DNA of 64,000 nucleotides from Paracoccaceae bacterium (GCA_024742705.1 JANSXZ010000003.1:62001-126000); one strand, 5' to 3'. Counted from the stretch's first letter, positions 43,887 to 53,123 are shown. Notes: generated by a model not told the origin, from the sequence alone. Numbers and translations: made by a program.

Positions 43887-45596
43887 ATGACCCGTCACCT
43901 GATCACCTCGGCCATTCCTTACATCAACGGAATCAAACATCTGGGCAACCTGGTGGGCAGCCAGCTGCCCGCCGACGTCTTTGCCAGGTTTCAGCGCGGG
44001 CGCGGCCACGAGGTGCTCTTTCTCTGTGCGACCGACGAACACGGCACGCCCGCCGAACTGGCCGCCGCCAAGGCCGGCAAACCCGTCGCCGAATACTGCG
44101 CCGAGATGCATGAGGTTCAGGCCGACATCGCCCGGCGCTTCGGACTGAGCTTTGATCATTTCGGCCGCTCATCCAGCCCGCAGAACCACCGCCTGACCCA
44201 GCATTTCGCCGGCCGGCTGTACGACGCGGGGCTGATCCGCGAAGTGGACGAGAAACAGGTCTACTCCCATGCCGACGCGCGGTTTCTGCCCGACCGCTAT
44301 ATCGAAGGCACCTGCCCCAATTGCGGCTATGACCGCGCGCGCGGCGATCAATGCGAGAACTGCACCAAACAACTGGACCCGACCGACCTGATCGAGCCGC
44401 GTTCGGCGATTTCGGGATCGACCGACCTTGAGGTGCGCGCGACGAAACACCTCTATCTCCGGCAATCGGCCCTGCGCGACGATCTGGACAAGTGGATCGA
44501 CAGCAAATCCGACTGGCCGATCCTGACCACGTCGATCGCCAAGAAATGGCTGCACGACGGCGACGGGTTGCAGGATCGCGGCATCACCCGCGATCTCGAC
44601 TGGGGTATCCCGGTGAAAAAGGGCACCGAGGACTGGCCCGGCATGGAGGGCAAGGTGTTCTATGTCTGGTTCGACGCGCCGATCGAATACATCGCCTGCG
44701 CCGGCGAATGGGCCGAGGCGACGGGCGGCGATTGGGAACGGTGGTGGCGCACCGACAAGGGCGCGGCCGACGTGCGGTACACCCAGTTCATGGGCAAGGA
44801 CAACGTGCCCTTCCACACGCTCAGCTTTCCGGCAACGATCCTTGGATCGGGCGAACCCTGGAAGATGGTGGACCACCTGAAATCCTTCAACTTTCTGAAC
44901 TATGACGGCGGCCAGTTCAGCACCAGCCAGGGGCGCGGCGTGTTCATGGATCAGGCGCTGGACATCCTGCCGGCCGACTACTGGCGGTGGTGGTTGCTGA
45001 GCCACGCGCCCGAAAGCGGCGACAGCGAATTCACCTGGGAGAATTTCCAGCAATCGGTCAACAAGGATCTGGCGGATGTGCTGGGCAACTTCGTCAGCCG
45101 CATCACCAAGTTCTGCCGCGCCAAGTTCGGCGAAACCGTGCCCGGCGCGGGCACGTTCGGCGCGGCCGAGACCGCGCTTGTGGAAACCCTGCGCACACGC
45201 ATCCGCGCCTATGAACAGCACATGGAAGCGATGGAGTTGCGCAAATCCGCCGCCGAACTGCGCGCGATCTGGGTGGCGGGCAACGAATACCTGCAATCGG
45301 CCGCGCCCTGGTCGACGTTCAAGACCGATCCCGACAGCGCGGCGGCGCAAGTGCGCCTCGGGCTCAACCTTGTCCGGCTCTATGCGGTCCTGTCGATGCC
45401 GTTCATCCCCCATGCCGCCGCCGACATGCTGGCGGCGATGCGCACCGACGATACCGCTTGGCCCGACGATCCGGGCGCCGCGCTGAACGCCCTGCCCGCG
45501 GGCCACGCATTCACGGTGCCCGATGTTCTGTTCGCCAAGATCACCGACGACCAGCGCGAGGAATGGCAGAGCCGGTTTTCGGGGCTGCGCACCTGA
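43887..45596 (+). CDS. metG: Methionine--tRNA ligase
   Basis: This is a 569-residue class I aminoacyl-tRNA synthetase. The HIGH-type motif is in [11 protein letters not shown] near residue 13. A zinc knuckle CPNC ... CENC is at about 142-162. The KMSKS-equivalent is [10 protein letters not shown] near 345, and the anticodon-binding helix bundle follows. There is no C-terminal tRNA-binding extension. Start 43887 ([15 protein letters not shown]) fits the family; 43854 is an alternative. Confidence 0.96.
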   Translation: MTRHLITSAIPYINGIKHLGNLVGSQLPADVFARFQRGRGHEVLFLCATDEHGTPAELAAAKAGKPVAEYCAEMHEVQADIARRFGLSFDHFGRSSSPQNHRLTQHFAGRLYDAGLIREVDEKQVYSHADARFLPDRYIEGTCPNCGYDRARGDQCENCTKQLDPTDLIEPRSAISGSTDLEVRATKHLYLRQSALRDDLDKWIDSKSDWPILTTSIAKKWLHDGDGLQDRGITRDLDWGIPVKKGTEDWPGMEGKVFYVWFDAPIEYIACAGEWAEATGGDWERWWRTDKGAADVRYTQFMGKDNVPFHTLSFPATILGSGEPWKMVDHLKSFNFLNYDGGQFSTSQGRGVFMDQALDILPADYWRWWLLSHAPESGDSEFTWENFQQSVNKDLADVLGNFVSRITKFCRAKFGETVPGAGTFGAAETALVETLRTRIRAYEQHMEAMELRKSAAELRAIWVAGNEYLQSAAPWSTFKTDPDSAAAQVRLGLNLVRLYAVLSMPFIPHAAADMLAAMRTDDTAWPDDPGAALNALPAGHAFTVPDVLFAKITDDQREEWQSRFSGLRT

Positions 45597-45628
45597 ATCC
45601 GCCGCGCGGAAACGATTTTCCACCCCGG

Positions 45629-45646
45629 CTTTCACCGCGCTGTTAC
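45629..45646 (+). promoter_or_regulatory. Candidate Pho box upstream of phoX-like gene
   Basis: CTTTCAC-CGCG-CTGTTAC has the 7-4-7 direct-repeat form of PhoB sites (consensus CTGTCAT-N4-CTGTCAT). Each half matches five of seven positions. It lies about 80 bp before the PhoX-family start, where an activator would bind. Confidence 0.45.
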
Positions 45647-45724
45647 ACTCGTCGGAGAATGTGCACGGGCGCGTCGGACCGCAGCGTCCGACGCCCCGAT
45701 TTTCTGAACATGGAGCCCCGTAAG

Positions 45725-47758
45725 ATGGACCGCAAGTCGATCATCAAAGACCCCGCTTATGGCAACAAGGCCGAAGCCTTCGAAGCCTTTGACGACATCC
45801 CAACCAACCCCAACCTGAACCGCACCATCGGCGACGTGATCAACGCGCGCTATGGCCGCCGCGACGTGTTGCGCGGTGTTCTGGGCGTTTCGGCCACGAC
45901 GGCGCTGTTCGGCACCTCGGCCCTGGTTGCGCCTTCCGATGCGGCGGCGGGCGGCCACAGCAAGGACCGGTATGTGTTTGACGAACTGCCCTGGGGCAAC
46001 GACAGCACCCACCACATCGCCGACGGCTATTCCGCCGACATCCTTCTGCGCTGGGGCGATCCGATCACAGCCGACGCGCCCGAATTCGATGTGATGAACC
46101 AGACCGCCGCCGCGCAGTTGCAGCAGTTCGGTTACAACAACGACTATGTCGGGTTTACCGCGCTGAACGCCGAAGGCACGCGCGGATTGCTGTGCGTGAA
46201 CCACGAGTACACCAATGAAGAGGTCATGTTCCCCGGTCTGGGCCGCCAGGACCGCGCCGGCTTTGCCGGGATGACCAAGGAAATCATCGATATCGAAATG
46301 GCCGCGCACGGCGGCAGCGTCGTGGAAATCGCGCAGGGCGCCGACGGCAAATGGGCCTTGGTGCGCGACAGCCGCTACAACCGCCGGGTCACGCCGCTGA
46401 ACACCGAAATTACCTTCTCGGGTCCGGCGGCGGGCCATGCGCGCCTGCAAACCAACGACGATCCGTCCGGCACCCGCGTGATCGGAACCATCAACAACTG
46501 CGCCGGCGGCATGACGCCCTGGGGCACCTGGCTGATGGCCGAAGAGAACTTCCACGGCTATTTCTGGACCGACAACCTGGACGGCGACAACAAGCCGGTC
46601 ATCGCCGAGGATCACCCCGAGGCAGCCTCGTATGCGCGCTATGGCGTGCCGGGCATGTGGTATGCCTGGGGCCGCGCCTACGATCGCTGGAACATCGACG
46701 CCGAACCCAACATGCCCAACAAGTTCGGCTGGGTTGTCGAGGTCGACCCGCGCAACCCCGACGCCACGCCGATCAAGCACACGGCGCTGGGCCGGTTCCG
46801 CCACGAAGGCGCGGAAACCACGGTGTCATCCTCGGGCAAGCTGGTGATCTACAGCGGTGACGACAACCGCTTCGACTATCAGTACAAGTATGTCTCGAAC
46901 GGGACAGTGACAGGCGCGGAAACCTTCGGGTCGCCGCTGTTGTCGGACGGCACGCTGTATGTTGCCCGCTTCGATGCGGACGGCACCATCGCATGGTTGC
47001 CCCTGGTGCATGGCCAAGGGCCGCTGACAGCGGAAAACGGCTTTGCCGATCAGGGTGAAGTGATGATCGACACCCGTCGCGCCGCCGACCTGCTGGGCGC
47101 GACGCCGATGGACCGCCCCGAAGACGCGCAGCCGCGTGGCGATGGCACGGCCTATATCATGCTGACCAACAACACCCGCCGCAAGGCCGACCAGGTGGAC
47201 GCAGCCAACCCGCGCGCCGAATCGAGCTTTGGACATATCATCGAGATCAAGGAAGCCGGCGGCGATCACGCGGCCACCAGCGGAACCTGGTCGATCCTGG
47301 TGAAATGCGGCGATCCGACGATCGCGGAAGTGGGCGCGCAGTGGAACCCCGAAACCACCGAGAACGGCTGGTTCGGCAGCCCCGACAACTGCGCCATCGA
47401 TTCCGACGGGCGGCTTTGGATCTCGACCGACCAGGGTTCGGGCTGGGGCAAGACCGGCAAGTCGGACGGGCTCTATGCGCTGGAGACCGAAGGCGATCTG
47501 CGCGGCACGTCGAAGCTGTTCTTCCGCTGCCCGGTGGGCGGCGAACTGTGCGGGCCTTACTTCACCGAGGATCAGCAGACGCTGTTTCTGGCCGTGCAGC
47601 ACCCCGGCACCGACGGCACGCGGGATCTGGCCGGTTTCGAGCGCGATTCCACCTTTGAGGATCCGGCGACACGCTGGCCCGACTTCGACCCGGCGATGCC
47701 GCCGCGCCCGTCGGTCGTGGTGGTCACGAAGATCGGCGGCGGACGAATCGCCGTATGA
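45725..47758 (+). CDS. PhoX-family (DUF839) Tat-exported protein, probable phosphatase
   Basis: This is a 677-residue protein of the PhoX family, calcium/iron-dependent alkaline phosphatases of marine and other bacteria. An unusually long N-region (about 45 residues) precedes the twin-arginine leader YGRRDVLRGVLGVS and a cleavage near SDAAAGG. Conserved segments include NNCAGGMTPWGTWLMAEENF, YYTF-type WVVEVDPRNPDATPIKHTALGRFRHEGA-like text and DNCAIDSDGRLWISTDQG. Start 45725 was chosen at the first ATG fitting the leader. A possible Pho box lies upstream. Confidence 0.9.
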   Translation: MDRKSIIKDPAYGNKAEAFEAFDDIPTNPNLNRTIGDVINARYGRRDVLRGVLGVSATTALFGTSALVAPSDAAAGGHSKDRYVFDELPWGNDSTHHIADGYSADILLRWGDPITADAPEFDVMNQTAAAQLQQFGYNNDYVGFTALNAEGTRGLLCVNHEYTNEEVMFPGLGRQDRAGFAGMTKEIIDIEMAAHGGSVVEIAQGADGKWALVRDSRYNRRVTPLNTEITFSGPAAGHARLQTNDDPSGTRVIGTINNCAGGMTPWGTWLMAEENFHGYFWTDNLDGDNKPVIAEDHPEAASYARYGVPGMWYAWGRAYDRWNIDAEPNMPNKFGWVVEVDPRNPDATPIKHTALGRFRHEGAETTVSSSGKLVIYSGDDNRFDYQYKYVSNGTVTGAETFGSPLLSDGTLYVARFDADGTIAWLPLVHGQGPLTAENGFADQGEVMIDTRRAADLLGATPMDRPEDAQPRGDGTAYIMLTNNTRRKADQVDAANPRAESSFGHIIEIKEAGGDHAATSGTWSILVKCGDPTIAEVGAQWNPETTENGWFGSPDNCAIDSDGRLWISTDQGSGWGKTGKSDGLYALETEGDLRGTSKLFFRCPVGGELCGPYFTEDQQTLFLAVQHPGTDGTRDLAGFERDSTFEDPATRWPDFDPAMPPRPSVVVVTKIGGGRIAV

Positions 47759-47786
47759 GCCCCGGCGCACCCGGAACGCGACATGG

Positions 47787-47806
47787 CAGGCCCCCGCGGG
47801 GGCCTG
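47787..47806. terminator. Strong hairpin terminator after phoX-like gene
   Basis: CAGGCCCCCGCGGGGGCCTG is a perfect 20-bp palindrome (10-bp arms, no spacer) starting 29 bp after the PhoX stop. The inner few bases would form the loop. A TCTG follows on the plus strand. It lies between convergent genes and can serve both. Confidence 0.75.
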
Positions 47807-47860
47807 TCTGCATTTCGCGGGGTTGCGGCGCACCGATCCGGCGTGGCGACGGCTGCGACC

Positions 47861-47898
47861 TGCGCCTCCGGCGGGAGTATTTCACGGAACAATGAAGG
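47861..47898. repeat. Intergenic hairpin repeat, copy 1 (GCCTCCGGCGGGAG type)
   Basis: The element reads GCCTCCGGCGGGAGTATTT followed by a variable stretch and AATGAAG. The core CTCC-GGCG-GGAG can pair and is followed by TATTT, a terminator-like layout. A second copy is at 63211 with the same core and the same ATGAAG ending. Both lie between convergent genes, just before a minus-strand stop codon. Confidence 0.8.
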
Positions 47899-47904
47899 CG
47901 CGGT

Positions 47905-49125
47905 TCAGCGCCTGCGTTCGATCGGGCGTTCGTCGTCAGCGGGTGTGAGGCCATAGGGCGCAGCCAGATCCCAAACATGCGGCGGGATCATGTGTTTCAT
48001 GCGCCGGGGTGCGTGGCGGCGCAGGTGCAGGATGGTTTCCGCGGCCTTCATTTCGAGCCGGGCACGGGCGAACTCGAGGCCCTTCGGACCAATGCGCGGC
48101 ATCAGCCAGCCGACTATTCCGCGCATCCAGTCCGGCATCCGGCGCAGCGGCAGACCGCCGGCGGCCCTTTCGGTGTTTGCGATGAAGCCCTTGACGGACC
48201 CGGCGCGTTTTCCCGCAGAGCCGGGACGGGACAGATCGAGTTCGGCGCCCAGCGCATCGACGATTTCGGCGCCGCGATCGTTGCGCACCACGAGCCATTG
48301 ATCGCCCTGCCCGGCCATGTAGCCCACGGTGACATCCGCGAGGCTGTTGGTGTAGTCGACGCAGGTGCGGCAGGTGAGCGGGAAGAAATCCGGCGGCAGA
48401 TCGGAGATCGGCAGTTTCAGGAACGGCACTTCGCGCTGGGTGCCGTCGTCAAAGCGCAATTCGACTTTGAAATCAGCGCGGAACTCAAGATAGGAAATCT
48501 TGTCGGGGCGGTCGGACAGACGGGCGAGGAAATCGTGGAAATTCGCCGTGGTCGTGTTGTCGGAGCAGGGCGTTCCGATGACATAGAGCCTTTCGAAACC
48601 CAGTTGGGTTTCGATGCGACGCAGGGCGTAGACCTGGCAGGGAATCCCGACGATCGCCAACCGGCGCAGACCGCGCGCGCGCGCGGGTTCGAGCAGGGCC
48701 AGCAGCGGTGCATAGCCCATGCGCATCCCGCGGACCTGTGCCATGTCGGCGGGATCGGTCACGATGACCGGCACCGGTTTCCACCGGTCGACAGGATCGG
48801 GTGCCACGGTCAGAACGCCATCGACAGCGCCGCTCTCGAGCAGGTTCTGCGCGAGGCGGGTGGTGATGCCGGTCCATTGCGCGCCTGGTTGCGGCTGACG
48901 CAGCGCGGCGCGGTACATGCGCTGGTAGGGCCCGAAGAACCCTTCGTCGCCGCGCGCGGGATCACGCGGGCGGCCGTGCACGCGGGTTTCCTCGGCCGTG
49001 TAATCGGGCGCGATGAACTGGCAGGCCATGCCGCAGAGCCGGGCATGCGGCCCGCGCGACAGGCCGCAATCGGTGCAAAGATTGCGTGGCGCCGGGTCGG
49101 CGAGATCGGGGGGCAGTTCCATCAT
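47905..49125 (-). CDS. F420 hydrogenase/dehydrogenase beta-subunit family protein, BciB-like
   Basis: This is a 406-residue Fe-S flavoprotein. N-terminal cysteines 17, 20, 31 and 35 (CTDCG ... CGMAC) suit an iron-sulfur cluster, and more occur at GIPCQVYAL, GTPCSDN and CRTCVDYTNSLADVTVGYM. The run GAQWTGI, then PVIVTDPADM and IGTPCSDN resembles BciB, the ferredoxin-type divinyl-chlorophyllide 8-vinyl reductase of phototrophs. Other members act on F420 or unrelated substrates. It starts 30 bp after an AerR-like gene, a pairing that supports a tie to photosynthesis, although no bch or puf gene is visible here. Confidence 0.8.
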   Translation of the reverse strand: MMELPPDLADPAPRNLCTDCGLSRGPHARLCGMACQFIAPDYTAEETRVHGRPRDPARGDEGFFGPYQRMYRAALRQPQPGAQWTGITTRLAQNLLESGAVDGVLTVAPDPVDRWKPVPVIVTDPADMAQVRGMRMGYAPLLALLEPARARGLRRLAIVGIPCQVYALRRIETQLGFERLYVIGTPCSDNTTTANFHDFLARLSDRPDKISYLEFRADFKVELRFDDGTQREVPFLKLPISDLPPDFFPLTCRTCVDYTNSLADVTVGYMAGQGDQWLVVRNDRGAEIVDALGAELDLSRPGSAGKRAGSVKGFIANTERAAGGLPLRRMPDWMRGIVGWLMPRIGPKGLEFARARLEMKAAETILHLRRHAPRRMKHMIPPHVWDLAAPYGLTPADDERPIERRR

Positions 49126-49155
49126 CGGCGCCGCTTTCAGGTCCAGGCGGCCAGG

Positions 49156-49965
49156 TCAGGCATTGCGCAGTTCTTCCAGTTCGCGGCGCGCGGATTCGAA
49201 ATCGGTTGCCACCGCATCCGCATCGCAGAGCCGCGCGATGTCCGGTTCGATCTGAACGATCGCGCCGGACAGCAGGATGCGCACATGCGGCGCTGTGACC
49301 CGCACCGCCGAGGCCAGCCGCGTCGCGCCGGCCAGGTCGCCCCGGGTGGCGACGGAAATCCCCAGCAGGCCATAATCGATCTTGCTGAGTTCGCAGATCA
49401 GTTCTTCGTGGGTGCGACACAACAACAGATCGATTTGCCAGCCATCGTGGCGAAACAGATCGGCCACCATCTTCACGCCGAGGATATGCCTGTTGCCCGG
49501 AACCGGCGCGAAAACCGCGTGGCGGTCGCTGCGTTGCGCGGCCGGTTTGAGATGCGGGGAGATGCCGCGCATGATCGAGTAGATCCGCCCGGCGGCAAGA
49601 GTGACCTGCTGCGACGGCAGACGATCGTCATTCCACATGGCGCCCAGTTCGCGCGCGGCACCCGCCAGATGCACCAGGTAGACATCTTCGATGGGTTCGC
49701 CGCGGGCGATCAGCCGCGACACGATCCGCATCACGGCCAGGTCATCGTTCTGCAACAGCGCCTCGACCAGGCTGATCGGGCGTTGCGCGCTCGAACGGGT
49801 GCCCTGAGCGCGGCCGGCGAGGCGCGACAGCACCTCCCTGGCCAGTGTGTTGACCGAATCCTGCGGCAAAGTTGTGCGCACGGCTTCGATTGCATCCCGC
49901 ACCCGCGCGACGTTGTCCCGGTCCAGCCCCGGAACATCGGCCGTTTCTGTCCTGCGTTTGTTCAA
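49156..49965 (-). CDS. Cobalamin-binding-domain protein, AerR/PpaA-like
   Basis: This is a 269-residue soluble protein. The middle part has LGAMWNDDRLPSQQVTLAAGRIY, the W-x-x-D ... VT pattern I associate with AerR/PpaA rather than the W ... EH of CarH/LitR. A Rossmann B12 domain follows with NRHILGVKMVADLF (DxHxxG-like, with the cobalt-ligand His kept) and LGISVATRGDLAG and LLSGAIV. AerR/PpaA are light- and redox-related antirepressors of photosynthesis genes. It precedes the BciB-like gene by 30 bp. The role is inferred. Confidence 0.75.
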   Translation of the reverse strand: MNKRRTETADVPGLDRDNVARVRDAIEAVRTTLPQDSVNTLAREVLSRLAGRAQGTRSSAQRPISLVEALLQNDDLAVMRIVSRLIARGEPIEDVYLVHLAGAARELGAMWNDDRLPSQQVTLAAGRIYSIMRGISPHLKPAAQRSDRHAVFAPVPGNRHILGVKMVADLFRHDGWQIDLLLCRTHEELICELSKIDYGLLGISVATRGDLAGATRLASAVRVTAPHVRILLSGAIVQIEPDIARLCDADAVATDFESARRELEELRNA

Positions 49966-50115
49966 CGCGGTCCCTCCCAGCCAAGATCACTGTATTCAAT
50001 GAACTTACGCGCCGGATTGACCCTTCGTAACGGGGAATATCAGGCGCAGCGGTTTTCAGAATACTCTGGCGTACCGAACGCGCAAGCTGATGATTTGACG
50101 CAGCGGTGCGCGCGG

Positions 50116-50607
50116 TCAGCCCGGCGCATCGCCATAGGTGTTGGGGCCCGGCTGGCTGGGGCGGGTCAGCCACCAAAGCACGATCAGCGGCGAGACAAAG
50201 GCCACCAGAAGCGCGCAGAACAGAACGATGCTGACCGTATCCTGGAACAAAACCCCCAGATCGCCGCCGAGCACCGGATCGATTTCCACGGTGAAGGCAA
50301 GAAAGGATGCGATGCCGAAGATCGCGATCAGGGGATACAGAAGATAAAGGCCACTGCGGCCGGTATCGTGCATGCGCCGCCATCCCGCCGCGAGCAGGGG
50401 CACGAAGGTTGCCAACGACACGAGGCTGGCCAGCGGGCCCTCTTCGGATCCGGTGGACGGTGGGAAAAGGGCAGCGTCGGCGAAGCTTGCCACCATCCCC
50501 AGCAACACGCAGAACAGCACGAAGTACCAGTATTCGGGCCGGCTGGCGCGGCCCGAGAACCTGAAATACTTGCGCAGGCAGGTGCGCACCGCCTCGGTCA
50601 TGCGCAT
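50116..50607 (-). CDS. DUF805 membrane protein
   Basis: This is a 163-residue inner-membrane protein with about four helices and the DUF805 signature AVRTCLRKYFRFSGRASRPEYWYF at the start and AAGWRRMHDTGRSGLYLL near residue 73. It is 3 bp after the pxpA stop in the same direction. Function unknown; members are small integral proteins found widely. Confidence 0.9.
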   Translation of the reverse strand: MRMTEAVRTCLRKYFRFSGRASRPEYWYFVLFCVLLGMVASFADAALFPPSTGSEEGPLASLVSLATFVPLLAAGWRRMHDTGRSGLYLLYPLIAIFGIASFLAFTVEIDPVLGGDLGVLFQDTVSIVLFCALLVAFVSPLIVLWWLTRPSQPGPNTYGDAPG

Positions 50608-50610
50608 CGG

Positions 50611-51384
50611 CTAACCGCGCCTTCCGGCAAACCGCGCGATGCCGATCCCGGCATCATCCAGCGCGGCACGCACCGCGCGGGCGATGCCAACGGCACTGGG
50701 TGTGTCGCCATGCAGGCAGACCGTGTCGATGGCCGCCGGCAGATGGCGGCCGGATGCCGTAATGATCGCCCCGGCGCGCACCATGTCGACGATCCGCGCG
50801 CCGGCTTCCTCGGGGTTGTGGATCACCGCGCCGGGCAAGCTGCGATCAACCAGCGTGGCATCGTCGTTATAGGCCCGGTCCGCGAAGATTTCCCCGGCCC
50901 AGCGGCAGCCGATCTCCTCGACGGCATTTTGCTGCGCGGTGCCCGACAACACCATGACGATCAGGTCCGGATCGACCGACAGCGCCGCATCATAGCAGGC
51001 GCGGGCCATATCGGCGTCTTCGGCGGCCATGTTCGCCAGCGCGCCGTGCAGTTTAAGATGCCGCACGCTGCCCCCGACAGAGCCGGCGATGGCGATTGCC
51101 GCGCCCAGTTGGTAGCGCACGAGGTTCTGCAGACTGCCATGTGGCACGTTCATCCGGCGCCGTCCGAAACCCTGAAGGTCGGCGAAACCGGGATGGGCGC
51201 CGATGCCGACATCATGCGTCACGGCGAGACCCATGGTTTGCGCCATCACATCCCAATCGCCAGCATGGGCACCACAGGCGATGTTGGCCGACGATACCAG
51301 GCCGAGAAGCGCCGCGTCGTCGCCCATTTTCCACGGGCCAAAGCCCTCGCCCATATCGGCGTTCAGATCGACGGTCCGGGCCAC
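50611..51384 (-). CDS. pxpA: 5-oxoprolinase subunit A (LamB/YcsF family)
   Basis: This is a 257-residue PxpA protein, part of the three-subunit prokaryotic 5-oxoprolinase that opens pyroglutamate with ATP. The family start VDLNADMGEGFGPWKMGDD and segments SSANIACGAHAGD and GIGAHPGFADLQGFGRRRM are intact. The start is a GTG at 51384 with an AGAAGGAA site; the frame continues upstream to 51498 but without family sequence. pxpB and pxpC are not in the window. Confidence 0.92.
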   Translation of the reverse strand: MARTVDLNADMGEGFGPWKMGDDAALLGLVSSANIACGAHAGDWDVMAQTMGLAVTHDVGIGAHPGFADLQGFGRRRMNVPHGSLQNLVRYQLGAAIAIAGSVGGSVRHLKLHGALANMAAEDADMARACYDAALSVDPDLIVMVLSGTAQQNAVEEIGCRWAGEIFADRAYNDDATLVDRSLPGAVIHNPEEAGARIVDMVRAGAIITASGRHLPAAIDTVCLHGDTPSAVGIARAVRAALDDAGIGIARFAGRRG

Positions 51385-51531
51385 GGTGCTGTTCCTTCTC
51401 TGCCAAGCATGATTTGCCGCCGGGATAGAACAAAACATCCGCCTTGTCACGTCGTGCCCCGACAGCCCGGTGCCAGCGGCCACAGGCGGATACAACATCC
51501 CTTGCTGACAGGCTGCGACACCGCGACTGCA

Positions 51532-52539
51532 TCAGATCGGGCGCAGCGCCTGATCGCCGCGCAGCGTATGGCTGTAAGGCGTGTGGCGGGCGCGGCCCGC
51601 GTTCTTGGACGCGTAGAGCGCGACGTCGGCATCGTCGAACATGCGGGCGATTTCCGGTGTAGCGTAATCGATGGACAAAACCGTGCCGACACTGCACGAC
51701 ACGCGGCATATCTGCGCGCCATAGGGAATCGGGGCCTGCAGCCGGTCGATCAGCCGATCCGCGATCGACGACAGACGTTTGCGGTTGGTCAGCCCTTCGA
51801 AGACCAGAACGAATTCGTCCCCCCCGATTCGCGCGACCGTATCGTCGCGGCGCGTCACGTCGATCATGACCCGCGCGACATGTTGCAGCACATGATCGCC
51901 CGCACCATGGCCCAGGGTGTCGTTGACCGATTTGAAGTGATCGAGATCCACGTGCATCATGCCAAAGGGCACCCGTGCCTCGACCAGCCGCGCCAGAACC
52001 AGATCCAGCGCGCGGCGGTTCTTCAGCCCGGTCAGCGTATCGGTATAGGCCTGCTCCTCGGCAGCGATGCGCGCACCTTCCAGCCGAAGGTTCAGCCGGC
52101 GCGACGCCTCCATCGCCGCCGACTTTGCCTCGACGAGGAAAAGCATTTCGGTTGTCGGATCGGTCGCGGCGAAATCGGCGCTGGTCAGCGCATAGTCCTG
52201 CACCGCTTCCAGGATGGAAATCCCGAAGGCGAGGTTGACGATGGTGCCGCCAGCGGCCGGGGCCAGCACGACCTGCCCCTTCAGGGCCGTCTGCGGGTGA
52301 TCCGCAAAGCGCAGCCTGATCTTGCGCCCGTGCAGATCCGACAGATCGGGCGCGATTTCGGCGCTGGACGGCTGCACCAGATCGAAGCGGTCGAGAAACG
52401 GCTGGCCCAGCATCGGGCGGTCGGCCCGCAGTTTGCCCAGCGTCGGCCCGAGATTGCGGATTATGCCCTGTGCATCCAGCATGACATGCATCGGGCACAG
52501 CATGTTCAGAACGTCCGACCAGGCCGCTGCCCATCTCAT
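51532..52539 (-). CDS. Diguanylate cyclase with N-terminal HNOBA domain
   Basis: This is a 335-residue signalling protein. Residues 1-150 resemble the H-NOX-associated (HNOBA) domain of guanylate cyclases, seen in LKGQVVLAPAAG and ATDPTTEMLFLVEAKSAAME. A short coiled segment leads to a GGDEF domain with TDTLTGLKNRR, HVDLDHFKSVND and an intact active site RIGGDEF. An RxxD product-inhibition site (RRDD) stands five residues before the GG. It probably makes c-di-GMP under control of the H-NOX protein encoded just upstream, whose stop overlaps this start by 4 nt. Confidence 0.9.
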   Translation of the reverse strand: MRWAAAWSDVLNMLCPMHVMLDAQGIIRNLGPTLGKLRADRPMLGQPFLDRFDLVQPSSAEIAPDLSDLHGRKIRLRFADHPQTALKGQVVLAPAAGGTIVNLAFGISILEAVQDYALTSADFAATDPTTEMLFLVEAKSAAMEASRRLNLRLEGARIAAEEQAYTDTLTGLKNRRALDLVLARLVEARVPFGMMHVDLDHFKSVNDTLGHGAGDHVLQHVARVMIDVTRRDDTVARIGGDEFVLVFEGLTNRKRLSSIADRLIDRLQAPIPYGAQICRVSCSVGTVLSIDYATPEIARMFDDADVALYASKNAGRARHTPYSHTLRGDQALRPI

Positions 52540-53123
52540 CCGGTGCGCGCGCCCAGCTGGAAGCTGCGGCCCTCCGAAAACGAGGCCTCGACCAGTGAGA
52601 TCGAGATTTCCTCGGCCCGGTCGGGGCGGGTGATGTGATCGAGAATCGCCAGCGCGCCATAGTCGTCGGCCATTGCGCGCAGGATCCCCAGCATCACGCT
52701 GCCATAGCCGGGAATGCCCGGATGGCAGATCAGGTTGAACTGTGCGTCGCCGTGATCGTGCAGTTCCAGCGCCGGCAGGTCCAGATCCGACACCGCCAGC
52801 CGCGCGCGATCGGGCAGTTCGTCGAGCGAATGCAGGAACTCCACATAGGTCACACCGCCGAACCGCAGCAGGCGGCGCAGCGATTCGACATTGGGATTGC
52901 TCACCAGGTAGGTGCCCAGATCCTCGAGCACTTCGGCACGCGGGCGGCCAAGTTCACCGGCCGCGGCATCGAGCACGCGTCGGGTGTCATCGTCTTCATA
53001 GATCAGCATCGCCTCGAAATCGGTAAACTCCATGTCCGCGCGCTGCATCACCCGCACCCATTTCGACCGGCCGTAGGTATGGCTGACAAATGACTGGATC
53101 GCCGCGTTGATCAGCCCGTGCAT
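52536..53123 (-). CDS. H-NOX (heme NO-binding) family protein lacking heme ligands
   Basis: This is a 195-residue H-NOX-fold protein beginning MHGLINAAIQSFV. Alignment by eye with soluble guanylate cyclase beta-1 around EFLHSLDELPDRARL puts Pro104 where the proximal heme histidine (His105) should be. The YxSxR heme-propionate motif is replaced by CHPGI (residues 133-137). Both heme-binding features are therefore missing, so it may not bind heme, or may use another residue such as His98 or Cys133. Start 53123 was preferred to 53168. It is translationally coupled to the HNOBA-GGDEF gene. Confidence 0.85.
   Translation of the reverse strand: MHGLINAAIQSFVSHTYGRSKWVRVMQRADMEFTDFEAMLIYEDDDTRRVLDAAAGELGRPRAEVLEDLGTYLVSNPNVESLRRLLRFGGVTYVEFLHSLDELPDRARLAVSDLDLPALELHDHGDAQFNLICHPGIPGYGSVMLGILRAMADDYGALAILDHITRPDRAEEISISLVEASFSEGRSFQLGARTG

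Noticed and set aside
49966-50115. PpsR/CrtJ operator (TGT-N12-ACA) upstream of the AerR-like gene
   Set aside because: The only TGT in the gap (49991) is not followed by ACA at the required distance.
47977-52638. A 1553-codon open frame on the plus strand
   Set aside because: It runs antisense to five well-supported minus-strand genes (BciB-like, AerR-like, DUF805, pxpA, GGDEF). Its product is rich in Arg, His, Gln and Gly without any domain, as expected of a GC-rich shadow frame.
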